Assembly (NCBI GenBank): GCA_034002745.1
Contig: JAVEZY010000001.1
Location: 229,117-293,116 of the forward strand
Length of the DNA stretch: 64,000 bases
From: JAITWN01 sp034002745
Lineage (GTDB): Bacteria; Pseudomonadota; Gammaproteobacteria; SZUA-140
Direction of reading: 5' to 3'
A program made the translations under genes and the position numbers. Below the pieces are notes generated by a model. That model saw nothing but the letters and a program-made list of their open reading frames with translations. It ran no database searches and had not been told where the DNA came from. The stretch's first letter is position 1. Each line of letters begins with the position of its first letter. Shown one piece after another: positions 7,968 through 16,130 of this stretch.

Positions 7968-8726
7968 TCAGGCTGGCAGGAAATACCGCCCGGCGCCAGG
8001 AATCATCCGGATGGGGTGCTGATACAGGCGGCTCAGGCTTTCCGCGGTCAGAACCTCGTCCACGGTGCCGTGTTCACTTGCTCCGTCGCCATGGAGGAGC
8101 AGGGCATGGTCACAGAACCTGGCCGCCAGGTTGATGTCGTGCAGTACCATTATCGCGGCGTGTCCGGGCTCCTTGGCCCGGCAGCGGATCAACTTCATGA
8201 TGGCGATCTGGTGACGCAGATCGAGATGATTGTTCGGTTCATCGAGCAGGTACAGGGCCGGTGATTGCGCCAGCACCGTTGCCAGTCCCAGCCGCTGATT
8301 TTCGCCACCGGACAGGGTGGCGACCGCCCGCATCTCCATGCCTCCGAGATCCACTTCCGTCAGCGCGGCCCTGGTCCGCGCGATGTCCTCCTCACTTTCC
8401 CAACTCCAGCGATCCGTCCACGGATGCCGGCCCGTCAGGGCGGTTTCAAGCACCGTGCCGGGGAATGCGTCGGTCCGGTTCTGGAAGAGCACGCCGATGC
8501 GGCGTGCGCGCTCGCGATGTGACCAGGCGCTGAGCCGTCTGCCGCCAAGCAGGACGTCGCCCTGGCCTGGCGGATGCAGGCCGGCCAGCGATTTGAGCAG
8601 CGTGGTCTTGCCGACTCCATTACGGCCCAGGATCGCCCAGACCGACCCTTCGCGAACCGCCAGATCCAGCGCGCGGCAGACCTCATTTCCTGCGATGGAC
8701 ACGGAGAGCTTTCGCGTCTCGAGCAT
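7968..8726 (-). CDS. ABC transporter ATP-binding protein, FecE/BtuD type
   Basis: A 252-residue ATPase for a FecCD-type importer. Walker A is GRNGVGKTT (about residues 35-43), with Q-loop LFQN, signature motif LSGGENQR and Walker B ALYLLDEP. The family energises uptake of ferric siderophores, heme or cobalamin. The start ATG at 8726 shares one base with the permease stop (TGATG), so the two are coupled. No substrate-binding protein or TonB-dependent receptor is seen nearby, so the substrate cannot be assigned. Confidence 0.92.
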   Translation of the reverse strand: MLETRKLSVSIAGNEVCRALDLAVREGSVWAILGRNGVGKTTLLKSLAGLHPPGQGDVLLGGRRLSAWSHRERARRIGVLFQNRTDAFPGTVLETALTGRHPWTDRWSWESEEDIARTRAALTEVDLGGMEMRAVATLSGGENQRLGLATVLAQSPALYLLDEPNNHLDLRHQIAIMKLIRCRAKEPGHAAIMVLHDINLAARFCDHALLLHGDGASEHGTVDEVLTAESLSRLYQHPIRMIPGAGRYFLPA

Positions 8727-9715
8727 CAGGCGCTCCGGCGCAGCAGATACAGGAATAAGGGTACGCCAAGCAAAGCGGTGATCACGCCGACGGGCAGTTG
8801 CAGTGGCGCCGCGGCGGTGCGGGCCAGGGTGTCGGCGATGGTCAGCATGGCGGCGCCGAGCAGCGCGGAGGCGGGCAGGAGAATGCGGTGATCGTGCGCG
8901 CCGACCAGGCGGAGGAGATGTGGCGCGATCAATCCGATGAAGCCGACGTTTCCCGCCACCGTGACGGCCACCGCCGTCAGCAGGGATGAGGCCACATAGA
9001 GGCGCAGGCGCAGTCCCGCGGTGGCGACGCCCAGGCTGCGTGCCTTGTGCTCGCCATGCACCAGCACATTGAGATCGCGGGCAGTATAGAGGCCGAATGC
9101 CAGCCCCAGCGCAAGCACCAGCAGGGGGAAGCTCGGGTCGCTCGCCTGGCCGAGGTCGCCCAGCAGCCAGAACATCATGCCGCGCAAAGTGGAGTCGGGG
9201 CTGACAGCGAGAATGAAGCTGATGGCGGCGCCCCAGCCGGCGGCAACCACCACGCCCGTCAGCAGCAGGCGCGTCGCCGACCATTCGCCCGGGCCCCGGG
9301 CGAGGGCGAACACCAGCAGCATCGACAGCAGCGCGCCGCAGAATGCGCTGCCCGACAGCCAGTAGCCGCCCAGTCCGGCCATCAATGCGCCCAGCGCTCC
9401 GACAGCAGCGCCGCCCGACACTCCGAGGATGTATGGGTCCGCCAGCGGATTGCGCAGCAGCGCCTGCATCAGGGCGCCGGCGAGCGCCAGCATTCCCCCG
9501 GTGGCGCAGGCCGACAGGGCTCTCGGCAGGCGCAGGTCCAGTACCAGATCGACGGCGAACCCGTCGGCTTCACCGGTGAACACGCCGAGAAGTCTCTGCC
9601 AGCCGAGAGGAACGCTGCCGACTGCCAGGGCGAACGCCAGGCTGGCCAGGACCAGAACGGCCAGCCCGGCCAGCAGCGGCAGGCCCCGCTTCAGCGCAGG
9701 CTGATGATCGGCCAT
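8726..9715 (-). CDS. FecCD-family ABC transporter permease (siderophore/heme/cobalamin type)
   Basis: A 329-residue permease of about ten transmembrane helices. Family landmarks include LRLPRALSACATGGMLALAG near residue 63, the GNVGFIGLIAPHLLRL coupling region and the LPVGVITALLGVPLFLYLL C-terminus, as in BtuC/FecC/FecD. As a homodimer with the ATPase encoded next, it would form the inner-membrane importer. It overlaps the upstream HAD phosphatase gene by 25 bases, so it is co-transcribed with it. The periplasmic binding protein must be encoded elsewhere. Confidence 0.93.
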   Translation of the reverse strand: MADHQPALKRGLPLLAGLAVLVLASLAFALAVGSVPLGWQRLLGVFTGEADGFAVDLVLDLRLPRALSACATGGMLALAGALMQALLRNPLADPYILGVSGGAAVGALGALMAGLGGYWLSGSAFCGALLSMLLVFALARGPGEWSATRLLLTGVVVAAGWGAAISFILAVSPDSTLRGMMFWLLGDLGQASDPSFPLLVLALGLAFGLYTARDLNVLVHGEHKARSLGVATAGLRLRLYVASSLLTAVAVTVAGNVGFIGLIAPHLLRLVGAHDHRILLPASALLGAAMLTIADTLARTAAAPLQLPVGVITALLGVPLFLYLLRRSA

Positions 9716-10344
9716 CCGCGGTCTGTGGCGATGCGGGTGAGGGTCGGATCCGGATCGACGGCGACGGGGTTCGACACCAGTTCGAGGAGCGGTATGTCAT
9801 TGTGCGAGTCGGAATAGAACCAGCTCTCCGCCAGATCGCGCCCGCCGGCCTTCAGCCAGGCGTGCAGACGCAGGACCTTGCCCTCGCGAAAGCTGGGAAT
9901 GCCGGCGACTGCTCCGGTGTAGCGTCCGTCCACGCATTCGGGTTCGCTGGCGAGCAGTTCATCGATGCCGAGCATGTCGGCGATCGGACGGGTGATGAAG
10001 GAGTTGGTGGCCGTGATGATGAGTAGCTCGTGACCCCGCGCGCGATGGCTCTCCACCAGCTCACGTGCCGCAGGCAGTATGATCGGTTCTATCGATTCCC
10101 GCAGAAAGCGCGCGCGCAGGTCCTGCAGCGCCGCGGGTTCATTGTCCGCCAGCGGACGCAGCTGGAACGCCAGCCACTCGCGGATGTCGAGACAACCCTC
10201 CTTGTACTGGCGGAAGAAGCGTTCGTTTTCGCTTTCATAGTGCTCCCGGTCGACCACCCCTTCGTCCACCAGGAACTTTCCCCACAGGTAGTCGCTGTCC
10301 CCGGCCAGGAGGGTCTCATCCAGATCGAAGATCGCCAGGCTCAC
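9691..10344 (-). CDS. HAD-IB family phosphatase (SerB-like)
   Basis: A 217-residue HAD hydrolase of the phosphoserine-phosphatase-like IB group. Motif I is DLDETLLAGDSD (nucleophile Asp7), motif II is in the IITATNSF segment (Thr), and motif III/IV is YSDSHNDIPLL with the acidic Mg site. An alpha-helical cap lies between motifs I and II. The true substrate is unknown; relatives include SerB and PAP2-like small-molecule phosphatases. It is the first gene of the operon with the FecCD permease, possibly a passive association. In cobalamin systems, phosphatases can act in nucleotide-loop assembly, but that link is speculative here. Confidence 0.88.
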   Translation of the reverse strand: MSLAIFDLDETLLAGDSDYLWGKFLVDEGVVDREHYESENERFFRQYKEGCLDIREWLAFQLRPLADNEPAALQDLRARFLRESIEPIILPAARELVESHRARGHELLIITATNSFITRPIADMLGIDELLASEPECVDGRYTGAVAGIPSFREGKVLRLHAWLKAGGRDLAESWFYSDSHNDIPLLELVSNPVAVDPDPTLTRIATDRGWPIISLR

Positions 10345-10518
10345 GTCGCTCCTCCCAAAATCGGCTAACGTAGGCTATCGACCGTACAGGCGCAAGCACA
10401 GGGTGGAACACGATGAGTCGATGCCTGGACGGGCGGTGTGCCGAATCCCGGTGGCGGACACATCGAGCGGCCGTAAGACAATTGCGGATATGTCGGGGAT
10501 TGTGGGAGAATCGCGTGT

Positions 10519-11079
10519 ATGCATACGCCGACGCAGGATTCGCAAGTGATTGATTTGGATGGTTACCGAGAAAATGTCGGGATCATTCTGATCAATCGTG
10601 AGGGTCGCCTGCTGTGGGCGCGGCGCATCGGTCAGGATGCCTGGCAGTTCCCCCAGGGCGGTATCTGCCGCAACGAAAGTCCGGAGCAGGCCATGTACCG
10701 GGAACTGTGGGAGGAGGTGGGGCTCGAGCCGGAAGATGTCGTGCCGCTCGCCCGGACCCGGGACTGGCTCCGTTACCAGCTTCCCAAGCATCTCATTCGG
10801 CGGCGCAGTCGACCGGTGTGCATCGGCCAGAAGCAGGTCTGGTACCTGCTTCATCTCGTCGCGGATGACGGCAAGGTCTGCCTGGATGCCAGTGACCAGC
10901 CGGAGTTCGATCACTGGCGCTGGGTCGACTACTGGGAGCCCGTCCGACAGGTAGTGTCCTTCAAGCGCAAGGTCTATCGCAGCGCTCTCGAGGAGTTCGC
11001 CGAGCTGGCGTTCATCGATGGCAAGTTCAAGCTGGCTCTGCCCGCCGGCCCGGCGGCCGGTCTTGGTCGCCGAGCCTAG
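10519..11079 (+). CDS. rppH: RNA pyrophosphohydrolase
   Basis: A 186-residue Nudix hydrolase that removes pyrophosphate from 5'-triphosphate mRNA ends and so triggers RNase E decay. The Nudix box begins GGICRNESPEQAMYREL and ends WEEVGL; DGYRENVG and WQFPQGG match E. coli RppH. The GTG at 10546 (VIDLDGYR) aligns with the E. coli start and has AGGA 7 bases upstream, so translation may begin there rather than at ATG 10519. It is followed by ptsP after 10 bases, the standard rppH-ptsP operon. Confidence 0.95.
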   Translation: MHTPTQDSQVIDLDGYRENVGIILINREGRLLWARRIGQDAWQFPQGGICRNESPEQAMYRELWEEVGLEPEDVVPLARTRDWLRYQLPKHLIRRRSRPVCIGQKQVWYLLHLVADDGKVCLDASDQPEFDHWRWVDYWEPVRQVVSFKRKVYRSALEEFAELAFIDGKFKLALPAGPAAGLGRRA

Positions 11080-11089
11080 CGCAGGTCGG

Positions 11090-13360
11090 ATGCTCGCCAC
11101 CCTCAAGCGTATCGTTCAGGAGGTCAACGGAGCCGGCGACCTGGCGGAGACGCTCCACATCATCGTCACCCGCGTCAAGCAGGCGATGAAGGTGGATGTC
11201 TGCTCGGTCTATCTGCTCGACGCCGCCGCGGACGAGTATGTGCTCATGGCCACCGACGGCCTCAATCCGGCGGCTGTCGGCGCGGTGCGCCTCGCTCGTG
11301 GCGAAGGACTCATCAGCGTGGTGGGCGAAACCGAGGAAGCCCTGAACCTCGACGATGCGCCTACCCACGCGCGCTATCACTTCGTCGCCGAAACCGGGGA
11401 AAGCCACTACCATGGCTTTCTCGGCGTCCCGATCATCCATCATCGCAGTGTGATGGGCGTACTGGTGGTGCGTCAGGAGGACAAGCGCCGCTTCGATGAG
11501 GATGAGCTCGCCTTCCTGCTCACCGTTGCCGCACAGCTTTCCGGCGCCATCGCCCTCGCCATGGTGAATGGCGGCATCCGCAGCTTCAATCGCCAGGCAT
11601 CGGGGGATGGTTCGCGTCCGATCCAGGGGTTGGCGGGAGCGCCCGGAGTCGCCGCCGGAATCGCGCTGGTGATCTATCCGCCGACTGATCTGGATGCCGT
11701 CCCCGATCGTCAGGCTACCGATATAGAGGCTGAAATCGTCTCGTTCCGAGCCGCGCTCGAAGCGGCGCGTGAGGATATCCACGCGCTGGAGGCGATCATG
11801 GGTGAGGCGCTGACGGCCGAGGATCAGGCGCTGTTCCGCGCCTATTCGCTGATGCTGGCCAGCCCAGGGCTGGAGCGAGAAACCATCGAACGCATCCGCG
11901 CCGGCAACTGGGCCGCGGGCGCGCTGCGCGCGACCATCCGCGAGCACACCCGGGTCTTCGAGGCGATGGAGGATCCCTACCTGCGTGAGCGGGCGAGCGA
12001 CATCCGCGACATCGGCCTGCGCATCCTCGCCCGGTTGCAGCAGATTTCCTCGACGCGCCAGCAGGCCTTTCCTCCCAACACCATTCTGGTCGGCGAGGAG
12101 CTGACGGTTTCCGCGCTTGCGGAGGTGCCGCTCGAATGTCTTGCCGGCGTGGTTTCGGTGCGGGGCTCGACATTCTCCCATGTCGCCATCCTGGCGCGCT
12201 CTCTGGGGATCCCCGCAGTACTCGGCGTGAGTGATCTGCCGGTCACGCATGTCGACGGCACGGAGCTCATCGTGGATGGCTATCGCGGCTGGATCTATGT
12301 CAGTCCCGCGGCTACCGTGCGGGCCGAGTACGAACGTCTGATCAGCGATGAAAAGCAGCTTACCCAGGGGCTGGAGGAGCTGCGCGATCTGCCCGCCGTC
12401 ACGACCGATGGCGTGCATGTGCCGCTGTACGCGAATGCCGGGCTGATCTCGGATGTGGTGCCGTCCCTGCGCCAGGGCGCGGAAGGCATCGGCCTTTATC
12501 GCACGGAATTCCCGTTCATGATCCGCAGCCAGTTTCCCGGCGAAGAGGAGCAGAGGCGCGTCTATCGCCAGGTGCTGGAGGCGTTTTCGCCCCGCCCGGT
12601 CACCATCCGCACTCTCGACATCGGCGGCGACAAGATGCTGCCGTACTTCCCCATCCATGAGCCGAATCCGTTTCTCGGCTGGCGCGGCATCCGGATTTCG
12701 CTCGACCATCCCGAGCTGTTCCTGATTCAGTTGCGCGCCATCATGCGCGCCGACATCGGGCTGAACAATGCGCGGCTGCTGCTGCCGATGATCAGTACGG
12801 TGAGTGAGGTCGAGGCATCGTTGCGCCTGCTGCGCCGCGTTCACCAGGAGCTGCTGGAGGAGGAGCCCGAGGTGCGCCTGCCGCCGATCGGCGTGATGGT
12901 GGAGGTGCCTTCGGCGGTATACATGATCGAGGCGCTGGCGCGCCGGGTGGACTATCTCTCCATAGGAAGCAACGACCTCACCCAGTACATGCTCGCGGTC
13001 GACCGCAACAACTCGCGGGTCGCCGGCCTTTACGACGCGCTGAATCCCGCGGTGCTGCGAGCACTGGCGCAGGCGATTTCGGGCGCCCAGCGCTGCGGTC
13101 GGCCGATCGGCGTGTGTGGGGAGATGGCCGGAGATCCGGCCGCGGTGATCTTGCTGCTGGGAATGGGAGTGTCCAATCTGAGCGCCAGCGTCGCCAGCCT
13201 GCCGCGCATCAAGCGGGTGATACGCAGCTTTGCCCTCGCCCAGGCGCGCGACATCCTGGATCAGGCGCTCGTCATGGATGATGCGGGAGAAATTCGCGCC
13301 TATCTGGCATCCGTGCTGGAAACCGCGGGACTCGGCGGCCTGGTGCGCGTCGGTCAGTGA
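11090..13360 (+). CDS. ptsP: phosphoenolpyruvate-protein phosphotransferase PtsP (EI-Ntr)
   Basis: A 756-residue enzyme I of the nitrogen phosphotransfer system, passing phosphate from PEP to NPr (PtsO) and on to PtsN. It has an N-terminal GAF domain (about 15-160), then the EI N-domain with the phosphorylated His in SVRGSTFSHVAILAR (His364), then the PEP-binding TIM barrel (GIGLYRTEFPFM, GSNDLTQYML, GVCGEMAGDP). Length is close to the E. coli 748 residues. Start ATG 11090 was chosen because upstream in-frame codons overlap rppH. Regulation by glutamine through the GAF domain is known for the family. Confidence 0.96.
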   Translation: MLATLKRIVQEVNGAGDLAETLHIIVTRVKQAMKVDVCSVYLLDAAADEYVLMATDGLNPAAVGAVRLARGEGLISVVGETEEALNLDDAPTHARYHFVAETGESHYHGFLGVPIIHHRSVMGVLVVRQEDKRRFDEDELAFLLTVAAQLSGAIALAMVNGGIRSFNRQASGDGSRPIQGLAGAPGVAAGIALVIYPPTDLDAVPDRQATDIEAEIVSFRAALEAAREDIHALEAIMGEALTAEDQALFRAYSLMLASPGLERETIERIRAGNWAAGALRATIREHTRVFEAMEDPYLRERASDIRDIGLRILARLQQISSTRQQAFPPNTILVGEELTVSALAEVPLECLAGVVSVRGSTFSHVAILARSLGIPAVLGVSDLPVTHVDGTELIVDGYRGWIYVSPAATVRAEYERLISDEKQLTQGLEELRDLPAVTTDGVHVPLYANAGLISDVVPSLRQGAEGIGLYRTEFPFMIRSQFPGEEEQRRVYRQVLEAFSPRPVTIRTLDIGGDKMLPYFPIHEPNPFLGWRGIRISLDHPELFLIQLRAIMRADIGLNNARLLLPMISTVSEVEASLRLLRRVHQELLEEEPEVRLPPIGVMVEVPSAVYMIEALARRVDYLSIGSNDLTQYMLAVDRNNSRVAGLYDALNPAVLRALAQAISGAQRCGRPIGVCGEMAGDPAAVILLLGMGVSNLSASVASLPRIKRVIRSFALAQARDILDQALVMDDAGEIRAYLASVLETAGLGGLVRVGQ

Positions 13361-13749
13361 CGCGGGCGGTCTTCGGCCGCCGACGTGCGCCGGTCATCGC
13401 GCCGCCACTCCCCCCGCCCTTTATCGCGTTCGCGTGACCATTCCCGCGCGCGTTCCTGCGGTGCCTGCCGCTCGAACTCGCCGCGCGAGCGTTCGAATTG
13501 CTCCGCATCACCGTGGTCTCCAGTTTCCCGGAAATGCGACTCGTCCTCGTCCTGCCAGCGCGCCGGAATGCGCTCGCGTGCGGTGGCATTTTCGCGTGGC
13601 AGTTCGATCCGGTGGCTGAAGTCCTCCAGGCGCTCGTGGCGCTCGATGACCCGGATGGTGACATCGAGTTCGCCGACAGCCCAGGCGCCGCTGGCGCTGA
13701 ACAAAGCGTAGAGTCCAAACAGAACGGTATGGCGGGTGGCGAGGCGCAT
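13354..13749 (-). CDS. secreted hypothetical protein, third gene of the ECF-sigma operon
   Basis: A 131-residue protein with a signal peptide (MRLATRHTVLFGLYALF..SGAWA). It has a short conserved-looking segment (ELDVTIRVIERHERLEDF) and then a very hydrophilic tail rich in Arg, Glu and Asp. It starts 5 bases after the anti-sigma stop and is likely part of the same operon, so it may modulate the envelope signal or be an effector. Its last codons overlap the end of the converging ptsP by 7 bases. No named family is recognised. Confidence 0.7.
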   Translation of the reverse strand: MRLATRHTVLFGLYALFSASGAWAVGELDVTIRVIERHERLEDFSHRIELPRENATARERIPARWQDEDESHFRETGDHGDAEQFERSRGEFERQAPQERAREWSRERDKGRGEWRRDDRRTSAAEDRPRH

Positions 13750-13754
13750 GTGGA

Positions 13755-14528
13755 TCACATCAGGGTCGATTCGGCGGCTGGAATGATCGGCGGCGCCTTC
13801 GGTCCGGGTTCGCTCACTTCCATGCGCAGTGTCAGGCTGCGCTGCCGCTCGGCGTCGGCGATCCGGGCGATCAGATCGCCGCCTACGCCCGCCTGGGCCC
13901 TGATCGGGAGGATGAGCAGGTTATGGCCCGATTCCAGCGGACCGCGCCAGCTGATCTCGCGCTGTCCGGGATAGCCGGCCAGTTCCAGGCCCTCCGGCAG
14001 GTGCACGGTGAAGGTGGCTTCCTCGATGCGGCGCTGCGATTCCAGCGCCAGGCTGATTTCGCGTTCTTCGTTCAATGGGACGATGAGTGCGAGGATTTCC
14101 TCCTGGGGCAGGACCGCAGGGGAGCTTACGGTATGGATACCGGGAACCGGATGCTCGGCCTGCGTCACCATTGCCGCGGGCACCGGCCCGGCCGCCGGGT
14201 CGCCTGCGATGGGATCGTCCCGCAGGCCCAGTCCCAGGGCCAGAACCAGGCTCGCGGCGAGCGCGCCGCCAGCCATTCCCGTTCTCCGCCGCAGACGGCG
14301 GCTGTTTTCTGCCTCGGCTGCTGCGGCAATTGCCCGGCTGAAGCCACGCATATCGGGTCGCGGCACGGGCAGTTCACGCAACTGGCGTCGCAATTCCCGG
14401 GTTTCCACCAGCGCTTCGCTGCATCTGCGGCAGCCGCGCAGATGGGCTTCCACGGCGGTGCGCTCGATCGGTGGCAGGTACCCATCGAGATGATCATCCA
14501 GGCGGCTGAGGATGGCACCGCAATTCAT
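13755..14528 (-). CDS. membrane-anchored zinc-finger anti-sigma factor
   Basis: A 257-residue protein whose cytoplasmic N-terminus carries the zf-HC2 motif HLRGCRRC (H..C..C) that binds ECF sigma factors. One transmembrane helix (about 88-106, GGALAASLVLALGLGL) and a periplasmic beta-rich domain follow. It would hold the sigma factor encoded just upstream until an envelope signal releases it. Two starts are possible: ATG 14528 (MNCGAILSRLDDHLDG, typical of the family) or ATG 14540, which abuts the sigma stop codon. Confidence 0.88.
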   Translation of the reverse strand: MNCGAILSRLDDHLDGYLPPIERTAVEAHLRGCRRCSEALVETRELRRQLRELPVPRPDMRGFSRAIAAAAEAENSRRLRRRTGMAGGALAASLVLALGLGLRDDPIAGDPAAGPVPAAMVTQAEHPVPGIHTVSSPAVLPQEEILALIVPLNEEREISLALESQRRIEEATFTVHLPEGLELAGYPGQREISWRGPLESGHNLLILPIRAQAGVGGDLIARIADAERQRSLTLRMEVSEPGPKAPPIIPAAESTLM

Positions 14529-14540
14529 GACAAGACCCAT

Positions 14541-15146
14541 TCAGGCGCTATGAACGTTATGACGAACAGGTGATGCGGAGGGTTCCATGCGACGGGCGGC
14601 GTCCTCCACCAGCAGCTCACGCAGCCGGGCGCGCGCACGGTGCAGTCGCGACTTGAGGGTGCCTATGGGGCAGTCGATGATTTCCTGCATCTCCTCCAGC
14701 GTGTAGCCCTCGATGTCGTGCAGGGCGAGCACGCGCCGGTGGTCTTCGCTCAGCTTCGCCAGGGCGGCCAGCAGGGCGCGTTGCTGGTCGTCCCGTTCGG
14801 TTTCCGCCGCAGGCTCGTCGTCCGCCACCAGGCGCTCGAGGATCATTTCCGTGTCGCCTGACTGCGAATCGGGCACCAGGTGCAGGGGGGAGCGCATCCG
14901 TTGCCGGCGCTGGTCGATGAACAGCCGGTAGAGCACCCGCATCAGCCATGAGCGCGGATGCTCGACCTTGTCGAGTTCCTCGCGCCGGGCATACAGCTTG
15001 GTCAGCAGATCCTGGACCAGGTCCTCGGCGTCTTCCCTGCGACCGGCCAGACGATAGGCGAGACGATAGAGCGGCCCCAAATGGGGCCGGACCACGGATT
15101 CAAAAGCCTCCGCATCGCGGACCGCCCGCTTGTTGAACAGTGACAT
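14541..15146 (-). CDS. ECF-type RNA polymerase sigma factor (RpoE family)
   Basis: A 201-residue sigma factor. Region 2 is around YRLAYRLAGRREDAEDLVQD and the -10-recognition segment HPRSWLMRVLYRLFID. Region 4 is the HTH around YTLEEMQEIIDCPIGTLKSR. There is no region 1.1 or 3, consistent with group 4. It is followed directly by its zinc-finger anti-sigma. ATG 15146 (MSLFNKRAV) is chosen; the frame is open further upstream without conserved sequence. The regulon is unknown. Confidence 0.92.
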   Translation of the reverse strand: MSLFNKRAVRDAEAFESVVRPHLGPLYRLAYRLAGRREDAEDLVQDLLTKLYARREELDKVEHPRSWLMRVLYRLFIDQRRQRMRSPLHLVPDSQSGDTEMILERLVADDEPAAETERDDQQRALLAALAKLSEDHRRVLALHDIEGYTLEEMQEIIDCPIGTLKSRLHRARARLRELLVEDAARRMEPSASPVRHNVHSA

Positions 15147-15231
15147 CGTGTCTGGGCTCGTTCGGAGGGAACCTGGCCATGATAGCGCGGCCGGGTGATA
15201 GAGCGGAAGGCCAGCCGGCGTATCCATGGCC

Positions 15232-15260
15232 TTGGCTTTTGGTTCGCGCGGGGTTAAGAT
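15232..15260 (+). promoter_or_regulatory. sigma-70 promoter of the rpsU-yqeY-dnaG operon
   Basis: TTGGCT (15232-15237), 17-base spacer, TAAGAT (15255-15260), about 40 bases before the rpsU ATG at 15301. It matches the expected main promoter of the macromolecular synthesis operon. Confidence 0.6.
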
Positions 15261-15300
15261 AAGTCCCCATTTTTCGGGTAGATCATCTCGAGGATATCGA

Positions 15301-15519
15301 ATGCCCAACGTACGTGTCAGAGACAACGAGCCGTTCGAGGTCGCGCTGCGTCGCTTCAAGCGCATCTGCGAAAAGAGCGGCGTCCTTTCCGAAATTCGTC
15401 GCCGTGAGTACTACGAGAAGCCGACGTCCGTGCGCAAGCGCAAGGCCGCTGCCGCGGTGAAGCGCCAGCAGAAGCGCACCTCGATGGAGAAGTCGCGTTA
15501 CCTGCGTCCCCACGGCTGA
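15301..15519 (+). CDS. rpsU: 30S ribosomal protein S21
   Basis: A 72-residue, highly basic protein matching bS21: it begins MPNVRVRDNEPFEVALRRFK and has the conserved REYYEKPTSVRKRKAAAAVK stretch. It helps the small subunit in initiation. It is the first gene of the macromolecular synthesis operon (rpsU-yqeY-dnaG-rpoD) and has GAGGATAT shortly before the ATG. Confidence 0.98.
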   Translation: MPNVRVRDNEPFEVALRRFKRICEKSGVLSEIRRREYYEKPTSVRKRKAAAAVKRQQKRTSMEKSRYLRPHG

Positions 15520-15552
15520 CCCGCGATCGCTCCCTTCGGGGCGGAGAAACCC

Positions 15553-16002
15553 ATGAGCCCGCTGAAGACCCGCATCCAGGATGACGTGAAGGAGGCGATG
15601 CGCGCGAGGGACAGCGCGCGGCTCGGGGTCCTGCGCCTGATCACCGCCGAGATCAAGCAGCGCGAGGTAGACGAGCGCAAGGAACTCGACGACGAGCAGG
15701 TCATCGCCGTCCTTGGCCGGATGGTCAAGCAGCATCAGGATTCGATCAGCCAGTATCGCAGCGGAGGCCGCCAGGATCTGGTGGACAAGGAAGCCTTCGA
15801 GCTGGATATCATTTCCTCCTATCTGCCGCCGGCCATGCCGGAGGACGAACTGCTGCGGCTGATCGATCAGGGTATTTCCGAAAGCGGCGCTTCCTCGATA
15901 AAGGACATGGGCAAGGTGATGGCGCTCCTGAAGTCCCGCATCCAGGGCCGGGCCGACATGACCGTGGTCAGTGCTCGTGTGCGCGAACGCCTCGGCGCCT
16001 GA
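15553..16002 (+). CDS. yqeY: GatB/YqeY domain protein
   Basis: A 149-residue protein of the YqeY family: an N-terminal helical domain and a C-terminal domain like the tail of GatB (tRNA-dependent amidotransferase). Recognisable segments are RLGVLRLITAEIKQREVD and ISSYLPPAMPEDEL. It may bind tRNA, but the family function is not established. It lies between rpsU and dnaG, a placement common outside the enterobacteria. Confidence 0.92.
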   Translation: MSPLKTRIQDDVKEAMRARDSARLGVLRLITAEIKQREVDERKELDDEQVIAVLGRMVKQHQDSISQYRSGGRQDLVDKEAFELDIISSYLPPAMPEDELLRLIDQGISESGASSIKDMGKVMALLKSRIQGRADMTVVSARVRERLGA

Positions 16003-16061
16003 TTCCGAAGTACCCCCGAACTGATCACCCTCCGGCCCACTTGCGGGTCAGGAGGGTTTCT

Positions 16062-16083
16062 TGTGCCGGCCTCGTCCGGCACA
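16062..16083 (+). terminator. hairpin between yqeY and dnaG (partial terminator/attenuator)
   Basis: TGTGCCGG (16062-16069), loop CCTCGT, CCGGCACA (16076-16083), followed by TTTGTTT a few bases on. A second weaker pairing, CCCTCC with GGAGGG at about 16028-16057, precedes it. In E. coli a partial terminator between rpsU and dnaG lowers primase expression; the position here suggests the same role. Confidence 0.5.
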
Positions 16084-16130
16084 GTATCTTTGTTTCAGAC
16101 GAATCCATCGCTGTCCGTCCGAGGAAGAGC

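Noticed and set aside
11027..12844. Long minus-strand frame opposite ptsP
   Set aside because: No family resemblance and fully covered by conserved PtsP sequence.
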